Of a stretch of DNA of 64,000 nucleotides, positions 47,512-57,132 are shown one piece after another; the first letter of the stretch is position 1, and the number at the start of each line of letters is the position of its first letter. The position numbers and the translations under genes were made by a program. The notes below the pieces were generated by a model, which did no database searches, had not been told where the DNA came from, and saw only the letters and a list, made by a program, of their open reading frames with translations. This DNA comes from Notoacmeibacter ruber (lineage in GTDB: Bacteria > Pseudomonadota > Alphaproteobacteria > Rhizobiales > Rhizobiaceae), in the NCBI RefSeq assembly GCF_003668555.1, contig NZ_RCWN01000001.1:2207501-2271500 (forward strand), read 5' to 3'.

Positions 47512-48390
47512 ATGCCAGATTTGAAGAAGATCGGAGTGATCGGCGCGGGCCAGATGGGCGCGGGAATCGCCCAGGTCGCCGCTCTCGTCGGTTATGACGT
47601 GACTTTGTCGGATGTGGAGCAAAGCAACGCCGATGCGGGCCTGTCCGGTATTGGCAAGAGGCTTGATCGACTGGTGGACAACGGCAAGATCGAGCAGAAG
47701 GCACGCGATCAGGCCGTGTCGCGTGTCACGCCCGTCGCCGGCCTCAAGGCGCTTCGCGACTGCGATCTCGTAATCGAGGCCGCGACGGAAAATGAAGAGA
47801 TCAAGCAGGCGATCTTCAAGGAGCTTTGTGCCGACCTGAAGCCGGAAGCGCTTCTGGCCTCCAACACCTCCTCCATCTCCATCACTCGCCTTGCGAGCCG
47901 CTCCGACCGCCCCGAGAAGTTTGTCGGCATCCACTTCATGAACCCCGTGCCGGTCATGAAGCTAGTCGAGGTGATTCGTGGCATCGCGACGGCTGACGAG
48001 ACGTTTTCGGCGGCAAAGGATTTTGCGCAGAGCCTCGGCAAGACCGTAACGGTCGCGGAGGATTATCCAGCCTTCATCGTCAACCGCATTCTGCTGCCGA
48101 TGATCAACGAGGCCATATTCACGCTCTATGAGGGTGTCGGATCGGTCGAGGCGATCGATACGGCGATGCGCCTGGGCGCGAACCATCCTATGGGCCCGCT
48201 CGAACTGGCCGATTTCATTGGGCTCGATACCTGCCTCTCGATCATGCAGGTTCTTTACGAAGGCCTGGCAGACAGCAAATATCGCCCCTGCCCGCTTCTG
48301 GTGAAATATGTCGAGGCAGGCTGGCTCGGTCGCAAGACCGGTCGCGGCTTCTACGATTATTCCGGAGAAAAGCCGGTCCCGACCCGCTGA
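47512..48390 (+). CDS. 3-hydroxybutyryl-CoA dehydrogenase
   Basis: NAD(P)-dependent 3-hydroxyacyl-CoA dehydrogenase of 292 aa. Rossmann motif [20 protein letters not shown] at the N-terminus, catalytic histidine in [17 protein letters not shown], and the C-terminal domain with [15 protein letters not shown]. It oxidises 3-hydroxybutyryl-CoA to acetoacetyl-CoA or works in reverse in polyhydroxybutyrate metabolism. Co-orientation with etfBA is common in rhizobia (hbdA-like). Start has GGGGACACC upstream. Confidence 0.95.
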   Translation: MPDLKKIGVIGAGQMGAGIAQVAALVGYDVTLSDVEQSNADAGLSGIGKRLDRLVDNGKIEQKARDQAVSRVTPVAGLKALRDCDLVIEAATENEEIKQAIFKELCADLKPEALLASNTSSISITRLASRSDRPEKFVGIHFMNPVPVMKLVEVIRGIATADETFSAAKDFAQSLGKTVTVAEDYPAFIVNRILLPMINEAIFTLYEGVGSVEAIDTAMRLGANHPMGPLELADFIGLDTCLSIMQVLYEGLADSKYRPCPLLVKYVEAGWLGRKTGRGFYDYSGEKPVPTR

Positions 48391-48409
48391 GCCGGGCGGA
48401 CCGCACATC

Positions 48410-48880
48410 ATGAAACCAGCAATGCTCCGGCGCGGCATGAATTTCTGGCCGCCCTTCTTTTTTGCAGGCATTCGCGTCACGCATATTGCTGAGGACTGGC
48501 GGACCGTTGACGTTGAACTGCGCCAGCGACGCCTGAACATGAACTATGTCGGCGTTCACTTTGGCGGATCGATCTTTTCCATGACCGATCCGTTTCTCAT
48601 GTTGATGCTGATGAACATTCTGCCGCGCGATTACACGATCTGGGACAAATCGGCCCGGATCGATTTTCTGAAACCGGGCAAGGGAACGCTGCGGACGAAA
48701 ATCCGTGTCACGGACGAAATGCTTGAGGAGGTCCGAGCGGCGACACCGAATGAGAGTGACGTTTTTCGGCCCACCTGGAGCATTTTGGTGGAGGATGCCG
48801 AGGGAGTGACGGTGGCAAAGATCGACAAGACGTTACATATACGCCGCCGGAAGGACGAGCGCCGCCGGCTAGGTGGATAG
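48410..48880 (+). CDS. DUF4442 domain-containing protein (hotdog-fold thioesterase-like)
   Basis: A 156-aa protein from the ATG at 48410. The body fits the hotdog-fold DUF4442 group: NMNYVGVHFGGSIFSMTDPF, IWDKSARIDFLKPGKG, and KIRVTDEML. Hotdog relatives include thioesterases acting on acyl-CoA, which would suit the beta-oxidation neighbours, but no activity is shown. The tail is rich in basic residues (RRRKDERRRL). Confidence 0.82.
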   Translation: MKPAMLRRGMNFWPPFFFAGIRVTHIAEDWRTVDVELRQRRLNMNYVGVHFGGSIFSMTDPFLMLMLMNILPRDYTIWDKSARIDFLKPGKGTLRTKIRVTDEMLEEVRAATPNESDVFRPTWSILVEDAEGVTVAKIDKTLHIRRRKDERRRLGG

Positions 48881-48912
48881 TTCAACGGCAAAAAACAGGG
48901 AAGAAGGGCCAG

Positions 48913-50229
48913 ATGACGGGACCCAATCTCTTGATTATCGGCGCCGGTGGCGTCGGCGACGTGGTGGCGAACAAGGCCGTTCAGTTCCGCGATCGCTTCG
49001 GAACAATCACATGGTCGGCGCGTACGGCAGAGAAGCTGGCCGCGAAAGCAGCCAAGGTGAATGCCCGGTATGGCGCAACCGAAGGCAAGCCATTCATCAC
49101 GACCGAAGCGGTCGACGCGCGTGATAGCGCTGCCGTTAAAAAGCTCATCGAAAGCACGGGGGCTTCAATCGTCCTCAACGTCGCTTCGCCCTACTGCAAC
49201 GAGGCTATCCTTCACGCCTGTCTCGAAACAGGCGCAAAATATCTCGACACGGCTCTCGCCGAGCACGAATTCACGATCGACATTCCGCCGAACTGGTACG
49301 AGCGCATCGAATGGCCGCTGCGGCCCGAATTCAAGGCGAAGGGCGTTACCGCCCTGCTGGGCATGGGTTTCGACCCGGGTGTCGTGAACATCTTCTGCGC
49401 ATGGGCGCGAAAGCACCATCTCGACCAGATCGACTCGATCGATATCATCGACGTGAATGCGGGCAATCACGGCAAATATTTCGCGACCAATTTCGACCCC
49501 GACGTCAATTTGCGGGAAGTGACCGAAGAGGTCATCACCTGGGACGAAGGTGAGTGGAAGTTCATTCCCCACCACAGCGTCTGGCAGGACGTGACTCTGC
49601 CGATCGTCGGCGAGCAGCGCGTCTACTCCATGGGCCATGACGAATTGCAGAGCCTTGCCGTCAATTTCCCGGATACGCCGCGCATCAGTTTCTGGATGGG
49701 CTTCGGCGAGCATTACATGAAGGTTCTGGAGGTGCTCGACACGCTCGGCCTGACCTCTTCCGTGCCCGTCGAGGTGGATGGCGCGATGGTCGCGCCGAAC
49801 CGTTTGGTAAAGGCGCTCCTGCCCGATCCGGCTTCACTCGCGGAAAATTACATGGGCAAGATCGTGATCGGCGTCGATGTGCGCGGCAGGAAGGACGGTG
49901 AGGACAAGCGTCTCTTTATCTGGTCGACGCTGGATCACAAGGAAAACTACGAGGAAGTCGGCGCCCAATCGATCAGCTATTCGACGGGTGTGCCGGTCAT
50001 GACGGCGGCCCTCCTGATGGCGGACGGCACGTGGGATCCAAAAACCATGGTCAATGTCGAGGAGATGGATCCCGATCCCTTCCTCGCGCTGATGCCGGAC
50101 GTCGGCTGCCCATGGCAGGCGGACGAACTGCCGACGGATGATACGTGGCCCTATGCAGAGGGGCAGAGCGCTTCGGCCTCCGCTCCGCTTTCGGCTCAGA
50201 AAGCCGCGACCGATCGCGGCGCAACCTGA
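48913..50229 (+). CDS. Carboxynorspermidine synthase-like (saccharopine dehydrogenase family)
   Basis: NAD(P)H-dependent enzyme of 438 aa in the carboxyspermidine/carboxynorspermidine dehydrogenase branch, which joins aspartate semialdehyde to a diamine. Rossmann motif IIGAGGVGDVVANKAVQ, then NVASPYCNEAILHACLETGA and LGMGFDPGVVNIFCAWARKH are characteristic. Its stop is one base before the next start, so it forms an operon with the decarboxylase that completes polyamine synthesis. Which diamine is used cannot be read from sequence. Confidence 0.92.
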   Translation: MTGPNLLIIGAGGVGDVVANKAVQFRDRFGTITWSARTAEKLAAKAAKVNARYGATEGKPFITTEAVDARDSAAVKKLIESTGASIVLNVASPYCNEAILHACLETGAKYLDTALAEHEFTIDIPPNWYERIEWPLRPEFKAKGVTALLGMGFDPGVVNIFCAWARKHHLDQIDSIDIIDVNAGNHGKYFATNFDPDVNLREVTEEVITWDEGEWKFIPHHSVWQDVTLPIVGEQRVYSMGHDELQSLAVNFPDTPRISFWMGFGEHYMKVLEVLDTLGLTSSVPVEVDGAMVAPNRLVKALLPDPASLAENYMGKIVIGVDVRGRKDGEDKRLFIWSTLDHKENYEEVGAQSISYSTGVPVMTAALLMADGTWDPKTMVNVEEMDPDPFLALMPDVGCPWQADELPTDDTWPYAEGQSASASAPLSAQKAATDRGAT

Positions 50230-50230
50230 G

Positions 50231-51484
50231 ATGACCACCCCGCGCGGCTCCGAGGGCGAGGCGCAGATGCGCGCCTTGCCGCAGGGCAATTTTCACCGCT
50301 TCGATCCGGTCGCCGTCCCCTCCCCGTGCCTCGTGCTGGACACGGCGCGGCTGGAAGAGAATGGCCGGCGTCTCGCCAGGCTGCGCGACGAGGCGGACTG
50401 CAAGGTTCTGCTGGCCCTAAAAGCCTTCGCCATCCCGGCCTGCGCGCCGATCCTCGATCGCTATCTCGACGGCACCGCCGCCTCGGGCCTCTGGGAGGCG
50501 AAGCTCGGACGCGAGGCGTTCGGCGGCGAAGTTCACACCTACGCGCCCGGTCTCAAGCCGGCAGATCTGCCGGATATGGTCGCCAACACCGACGCGCTGA
50601 TCTTCAACAGTCTCAGCCAGTATGAGCGCTTCGCACCGCTGCTCGCCGAGACGGAAGGGGCGGGGAATCTGCATCTTGGGCTGCGCATCAATCCGCGCCA
50701 TCAGGAGGTGGAGAACGCGCTCTACGATCCCGCCGGACCATGGAGCCGCCTCGGCATTGACGGCAGAGCCCTTTCGCCAGACGATCTCGAACCGTTTTCC
50801 TTCCTGCATATTCACGCGCTCTGCGACCATGGCTTCGATGCCTTTGCGCGCATGGTCGCCGCTGTCGAGAAACGTCTCGGCCATCTCTTTCCGGCCATTG
50901 AAGAGATCAATCTGGGCGGCGGCGTTCTGTGGACGGATGACAGTTTTCCGCTCGACGATGCCATTGCTTTTTTGAAGGATTTTCAGAGACGAACCGGCCT
51001 TCACGTAACCCTTGAGCCGGGCACGGCCGTCGCGCTCCATGCCGGCGCCATGGTCGCAGAAGTGCTGGACTTCATGACGGCGCAACAGGGCGTCGGCGCT
51101 CCGGTCATCATCACCGATCTGTCGGCGACCTGCCATTTGCCGGACGCGCTGGAAGCGCCGTTCACACCCGATTGCCTCGGCGCAGAAAGCCTGCCACGCA
51201 CGCTGAGACCGAGCGAGGTCAATGATCCGAACATTGCGCGGGTCGGCGGTCCGACCTGCCTCGCCGGCGATACGATCGGCACCTATCGGTTCGACGCGCT
51301 TCCCTCCATCGGCGACCGGCTCGTCTTCGCGGATCTGGGATACTATACGACCGTCAAGAGCACGACCTTCAACGGCACGCCTCTACCCTCCATCGTCCTG
51401 TGGGACAGTGGATCGGGCAGCTTGGAACCGGTTGCAGACTTCTCTTGGGATATGTTTGCAGAGCGGCTCGGCTGGCGGTCCTAG
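50231..51484 (+). CDS. nspC: Carboxynorspermidine decarboxylase
   Basis: PLP-dependent alanine-racemase-fold decarboxylase of the NspC family, converting carboxy(nor)spermidine to (nor)spermidine. 417 aa from the ATG at 50231; an internal ATG at 50267 (MRALPQGNFHRF) would give 405 aa and fits the family better at the N-terminus. Lysine of the PLP Schiff base lies in KVLLALKAFAIPA. Other marks: INLGGGVLWT, VTLEPGTAVALHAG, and GPTCLAGDTIGTYRF. It ends within a shared CTAG, overlapping the convergent GGDEF-EAL gene by four bases. Confidence 0.93.
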   Translation: MTTPRGSEGEAQMRALPQGNFHRFDPVAVPSPCLVLDTARLEENGRRLARLRDEADCKVLLALKAFAIPACAPILDRYLDGTAASGLWEAKLGREAFGGEVHTYAPGLKPADLPDMVANTDALIFNSLSQYERFAPLLAETEGAGNLHLGLRINPRHQEVENALYDPAGPWSRLGIDGRALSPDDLEPFSFLHIHALCDHGFDAFARMVAAVEKRLGHLFPAIEEINLGGGVLWTDDSFPLDDAIAFLKDFQRRTGLHVTLEPGTAVALHAGAMVAEVLDFMTAQQGVGAPVIITDLSATCHLPDALEAPFTPDCLGAESLPRTLRPSEVNDPNIARVGGPTCLAGDTIGTYRFDALPSIGDRLVFADLGYYTTVKSTTFNGTPLPSIVLWDSGSGSLEPVADFSWDMFAERLGWRS

Positions 51485-53040
51485 CTCGCGATCCTCAGCA
51501 TATTGCCATCTTCATCGGGCTCCCCGACCTGCTGAAGCCATTCCTCAAATGCATCGGACGATAGCGCCTTGCTGAACAGAAAGCCCTGGCCGATATCGCA
51601 GCCGACCTTGTGCATTTCCAGATATTGATCGTTCTGCTCGATCCCTTCAGCCGTTGTCGCCAGTTTCAGCGTGCGGCTGAGCGAAACGATGGCCTGAACG
51701 ACGCTCATGCTCCGTTCGTCCGCCATGCACTGCATGACGAAGCTGCGATCGATCTTGACGCGGTCGATCTTCAGGCTCGCCAATTGCGAGAGACTGGAAT
51801 AGCCGGTCCCGAAATCGTCCAGCGCGATGCGAACGCCGAGCGCCTTGAGTTCCGCGATCGCATCGAGCGCGACCTCGGTGTTCTGAACGAAAGTGCTTTC
51901 CGTGATTTCCAGTTCGAGCCGGCTTGGCCGAAGTCCCGTCTCATCCAGGATCGACGCCACGCGGTAGGCCAATGCGGGATTATCAAGCTGCGTTGCCGAA
52001 AGGTTGAAGGACAGAGTTACTCTGTCATCCCAGTTTTTTGCGTCACGGCATGCACGCCGCAAAAGGCTTTCAAACAGTTCGTCGATCAGGCCAAGCTTCT
52101 CGGCCTGGGGAATGAATGTGCTCGGCGGAATTTGCGTGCCGTCCGCCTTGAACCATCGCGCCAAGGCCTCACAGCCGGCAATTCGGCCGTTTTCGAGTTC
52201 AACCAGCGGCTGATAATAAGGCTCGATCTCTTCATTGCGCACCGCTTCGCGCAAAGCCCGCTCCGCAGCGGCCGCTTCCTGAAGGTCGCTCAGGAACCAT
52301 GGATGATAGACTTCGAAGCAGGTGTCGGAGCGCTTCTTCGCCTGATACATCGCAAGGTCTGCCATGTAGAGAAGGTCTTTGGCACACTCGGCATGCTGCG
52401 GCATTGACGCCAGTCCGATCGATGCACCGATGAAAAATTCATCGCCCTCGACGCGAATCGGCTTCTTCAAGGCTTTGAGAATGTCTCCGGCAATCCTGCT
52501 GGCTTCTTCAGCCGTTCCGTCGGCATAGAGCACCGTAAATTCATCGCCGCCATATCGTGTCACAATGGTTTTCGGCCTGACGTCTCCGATCCGCCGGGCG
52601 ACCTCCTGGAGAATAGCGTCACCCTTCTGGTGGCCGCGAAGATCGTTGATCGACTTGAAGTTATTGAGATCCACCATCATCGCCGCGAGCGGACGATCGA
52701 ACGGAAAGTCCTTGAGATAGGCCTCCAGATACCGGCGATTATAGACACCGGTCAGCGCGTCGCGATCGGCGCTCCATCGTGCCTGGCTCTCCGCCGCGTA
52801 CCGCCGACGGGATTCGCCTCCTAGATCGATCAGACGACGGGCGGCATAAATGAAGCCCATCAGCCCAGCCATCAGAACAGCAAAGATAATTTCATCGAGC
52901 TCCCAGTGCTCATGACGCGCCAGATACATGAGAATGCGGTCGAACAGGTCGAAATGAAAGCTGACGAGCCAAATGGCGAGCCCTGCCATCACAAGGGCAA
53001 CCGCGTCTTGCCATGCACGTCTTTTGAGTTCGGCGTTCAT
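51481..53040 (-). CDS. GGDEF-EAL cyclic-di-GMP enzyme, two-helix membrane anchor
   Basis: A 519-aa protein with two N-terminal membrane helices (about 12-32 and 48-66) and no large sensor domain. The GGDEF domain (TRYGGDEFTVLYADG) lacks an obvious RxxD inhibitory site (RPKT at that position). The EAL domain keeps CEALARW, FNLSATQL, LEITEST, LDDFGTGYSSL, KIDRSF and AEGIEQ, so phosphodiesterase activity is plausible. It lies tail to tail with the norspermidine decarboxylase gene, of interest because norspermidine affects c-di-GMP signalling in Vibrio. Transcription starts from the 240-bp gene-free region to its right. Confidence 0.94.
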   Translation of the reverse strand: MNAELKRRAWQDAVALVMAGLAIWLVSFHFDLFDRILMYLARHEHWELDEIIFAVLMAGLMGFIYAARRLIDLGGESRRRYAAESQARWSADRDALTGVYNRRYLEAYLKDFPFDRPLAAMMVDLNNFKSINDLRGHQKGDAILQEVARRIGDVRPKTIVTRYGGDEFTVLYADGTAEEASRIAGDILKALKKPIRVEGDEFFIGASIGLASMPQHAECAKDLLYMADLAMYQAKKRSDTCFEVYHPWFLSDLQEAAAAERALREAVRNEEIEPYYQPLVELENGRIAGCEALARWFKADGTQIPPSTFIPQAEKLGLIDELFESLLRRACRDAKNWDDRVTLSFNLSATQLDNPALAYRVASILDETGLRPSRLELEITESTFVQNTEVALDAIAELKALGVRIALDDFGTGYSSLSQLASLKIDRVKIDRSFVMQCMADERSMSVVQAIVSLSRTLKLATTAEGIEQNDQYLEMHKVGCDIGQGFLFSKALSSDAFEEWLQQVGEPDEDGNMLRIAS

Positions 53041-53280
53041 CGCGTCTTTCCAAACTGACAGTCGGCAGGTAGCCGAGTGCGTGAGCCCATGCCGTCATGG
53101 AAAGAGCTGCCTCGCAGTTTCGGGAGAGGACGTCATGTCCAGGATGCCGCACCCACGGCTCCATCGTCAGGTATGCCCCCCCTCGCGTTAAATGCAGTTA
53201 AACGAATACGACGCAATTTTACCGATCAGCTGATACGAACAGACTGCAACCGGAAAACGAGGCGACCCGCAGAGGTTTGA

Positions 53281-53952
53281 TCAGCTCGCCTCTGTCACCA
53301 CGTCGACCATTCGTATCGCTTCGTCGCTCGACCAGTCCGCCGGACCGTTAATCTGCGCACGAAGACAACCGTCACCGTCAACGAGGACTGTGACAGGGAG
53401 GCCGAGTGCGAGGCCTCGGGCCCTCATTGCATTGAAGATGTCGGTCGAACTGTCATGATAGAGCGGCAGCGCCTTGACTGCGGTCTCCTCCAGAAACTCA
53501 CGCGGCTTTTCGAGAGACCCGGTATCGATATTCACCGCGACCACCTCGAAATCTTCACCGGCCCTGGCTGTCTGCAAACGGTCGAGGGCCGGCATTTCTT
53601 CGCGGCACGGCACGCACCAGGTCGCCCAGAGATTGAGCAGCACCGTTTTTCCGGAAAAATCGGCGAGCGTCATCGCCTCTCCGTTCGGACCATTGAAGAC
53701 AAGGTCGGAAAGGTTCTGTGGCTCGCTTGCCAGAACGCCCGCCACCTCTCCGGCGCGGGCGTTTTCGATCGCTTGCGCAAGAGCCTCGTTTTCATTGCAG
53801 CTTACGGCAGCGCGGTCGGAGCCCGCCGACACGCTGCCATTGCCAGGAAAGGCACCAAACACGTATAGCACCGCCGTGAAGATCAGCAGAATGAGAAAGC
53901 CGATAAAGACATAACGTCCCATCGGGCGGCGCGGGCGGGGTTCTTCGTCCAT
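53281..53952 (-). CDS. tlpA: TlpA family thiol:disulfide interchange protein
   Basis: Membrane-anchored periplasmic thioredoxin of 223 aa. One N-terminal helix (about 10-33) is followed by a linker with a conserved cysteine (SCNENEAL), then the thioredoxin fold with WATWCVPCREEMPALDRLQ. TlpA reduces cytochrome-oxidase copper-centre partners in rhizobia. It is divergent from argH, the arrangement usual in this order. It may serve the same respiratory chain as the nor genes, but no direct link is shown. Confidence 0.93.
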   Translation of the reverse strand: MDEEPRPRRPMGRYVFIGFLILLIFTAVLYVFGAFPGNGSVSAGSDRAAVSCNENEALAQAIENARAGEVAGVLASEPQNLSDLVFNGPNGEAMTLADFSGKTVLLNLWATWCVPCREEMPALDRLQTARAGEDFEVVAVNIDTGSLEKPREFLEETAVKALPLYHDSSTDIFNAMRARGLALGLPVTVLVDGDGCLRAQINGPADWSSDEAIRMVDVVTEAS

Positions 53953-53987
53953 GAGTTCAAATACTCCTCTTAAGGAAACGGGCAGAT

Positions 53988-55391
<1,404 letters not shown>

Positions 55392-55460
55392 CCGTTCATG
55401 CCGGGCCTTCAACCAATGGGCGTTTCCGGCTAGAAAAGCGTGATCCAGGGGAACCCGTTC

Positions 55461-55760
55461 ATGATGCGCCTGCCTTCTCTGACCCTTCTGACCCTGATCG
55501 CGGGCGCGTTGGCCGTTTCCGCATGTGGTCGCCGCGCTGATCTTGAAAAGCCAACGGCGTCGGCCCCGGCCGTGGAGGAAGATCAGCGCATTGCCGGCCC
55601 GCTGGCCGTGCCTCTTGGCCGCGAAGACGCGACAGCCGCGCGAACCGCGGCAGCCCAACTCGAGGACGGCACACTGGAAACCCAGGAAAGTCTCGACACC
55701 AGCCGCGACGATTCCGAGAAGCCCAGCAGACCCTTCTTTCTCGATAGACTCGTGGAATAA
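55461..55760 (+). CDS. lptM: LptM-like small lipoprotein
   Basis: A 99-aa lipoprotein with a signal sequence ending in a lipobox (LAVSACGRRADLEKP). The Cys-Gly after the lipobox and the position between argH and lysA match the LptM/YifL family, which helps mature the LptD outer-membrane LPS transporter. The rest is polar and probably disordered. GGGG lies nine bases before the ATG at 55461; a second ATG follows immediately at 55464. Confidence 0.82.
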   Translation: MMRLPSLTLLTLIAGALAVSACGRRADLEKPTASAPAVEEDQRIAGPLAVPLGREDATAARTAAAQLEDGTLETQESLDTSRDDSEKPSRPFFLDRLVE

Positions 55761-55762
55761 TC

Positions 55763-57028
55763 GTGAATCATTTTGAATATATCGACGGCGTTCTCCACGC
55801 CGAGAACGTGCCTGTTCCCCTGATCGCCGAGCAGGTCGGCACACCCGTCTATATTTATGCCGCGGCCACGTTACGCCGCCACTATCGCGTCTTCGCGGAA
55901 GCCTTTTCCGATATAGACAGCCTCATCTGCTATGCGATGAAGGCCAATTCCAATCAGGCCGTCCTCAAACTTCTGGCCGAGGAAGGCGCTGGCGCCGATG
56001 TGGTTTCGGAAGGCGAATTGCGCCGCGCCCTGGCTGCCGGCATTCCGCCGGAGCGCATCGTCTTTTCCGGTGTCGCGAAAACCGCGCGGGAGATGGACTT
56101 CGCTCTTGCCACGGGCATTCACTGCTTCAATGTCGAAAGCGAGCCCGAGCTCGAATTGCTGTCGTCGCGCGCCGCCGCGAGTGGCACGACAGCGTCGATC
56201 TCGCTTCGCATCAATCCTGACGTCGACGCCAAGACCCATGCGAAGATTTCAACGGGAAAGGCCGAGAACAAGTTCGGCATACCCTATGCACGGGCTCGCG
56301 AGGTCTATCGCCGCGCCGCAGCCATGCCAGGTATCCGCGTCATCGGGATCGACATGCATATCGGTAGCCAGATCACCGAGCTTGCACCTTTCGACGCTGC
56401 AGCGACGGTGCTGAGTAATCTGGTGCGCGACCTGCGGGAAGATGGCCACACGATTGAGCATGTGGATTTCGGTGGGGGGCTGGGCATCCCTTATCTGGAC
56501 GACAATAATCCGCCGCCCCTTCCCGCCGACTACGCCGCGGTCGTTGCCAGACATGCGAGTGATCTGGGCGTGAAGGCCGTCTTTGAGCCCGGACGTCTGA
56601 TTGCCGGAAATGCCGGCATTCTGGTGACCGAGGTGATTTACCTTAAAGAGGGCGACGCGAAGAATTTCATTATCGTCGATGCGGGTATGAACGACCTGAT
56701 CCGCCCGACGCTCTACGAGGCGCACCACTCCATCCGGCCGGTCGAGATCAAGGCATCGACGACACCCTGGATCACGGCCGATGTGGTCGGTCCGGTGTGT
56801 GAAACGGGCGACTATCTGGCGAAGGACAGGGAGATGAGCCGCGCGGTCTCGGGCGACCTTCTGGCTGTTTCCTCTGCGGGCGCCTACGCTGCCGTTCAGG
56901 CGAGCACCTATAATTCTCGCCTTCTTGTCCCTGAAGTTCTGGTCGATGGCGATCGCTGGCATGTGATCCGCCCCCGTCAGGATTATGAGGCATTGATTGC
57001 CCTGGACAGTGTCCCGGACTGGCTCTGA
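55763..57028 (+). CDS. lysA: Diaminopimelate decarboxylase
   Basis: PLP enzyme producing L-lysine from meso-diaminopimelate. 421 aa, GTG start two bases after lptM. PLP lysine in YAMKANSNQAVL, the HIGSQI motif (DMHIGSQITEL), the PLP phosphate loop GGGLGIPY, and the substrate region EPGRLIAGNAG and CETGDYLAKDR are present. With lysC in the window, this gives both ends of the lysine pathway. Confidence 0.97.
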   Translation: MNHFEYIDGVLHAENVPVPLIAEQVGTPVYIYAAATLRRHYRVFAEAFSDIDSLICYAMKANSNQAVLKLLAEEGAGADVVSEGELRRALAAGIPPERIVFSGVAKTAREMDFALATGIHCFNVESEPELELLSSRAAASGTTASISLRINPDVDAKTHAKISTGKAENKFGIPYARAREVYRRAAAMPGIRVIGIDMHIGSQITELAPFDAAATVLSNLVRDLREDGHTIEHVDFGGGLGIPYLDDNNPPPLPADYAAVVARHASDLGVKAVFEPGRLIAGNAGILVTEVIYLKEGDAKNFIIVDAGMNDLIRPTLYEAHHSIRPVEIKASTTPWITADVVGPVCETGDYLAKDREMSRAVSGDLLAVSSAGAYAAVQASTYNSRLLVPEVLVDGDRWHVIRPRQDYEALIALDSVPDWL

Positions 57029-57132
57029 CCGTCACCGACATTACAAATCGGTCATGGCCTCGCAAAACCCGCATTTCTTGCTAGTCTGACGATAGGCGTG
57101 AATGGGTCGCGTCGACGGTTCAAGGAAGCGCG

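Noticed and set aside
53186..53201. TTAAATGCAGTTAA as a CtrA box upstream of the second GGDEF-EAL gene
   Set aside because: The half-sites are separated by six bases, not seven, so it does not fit the consensus.
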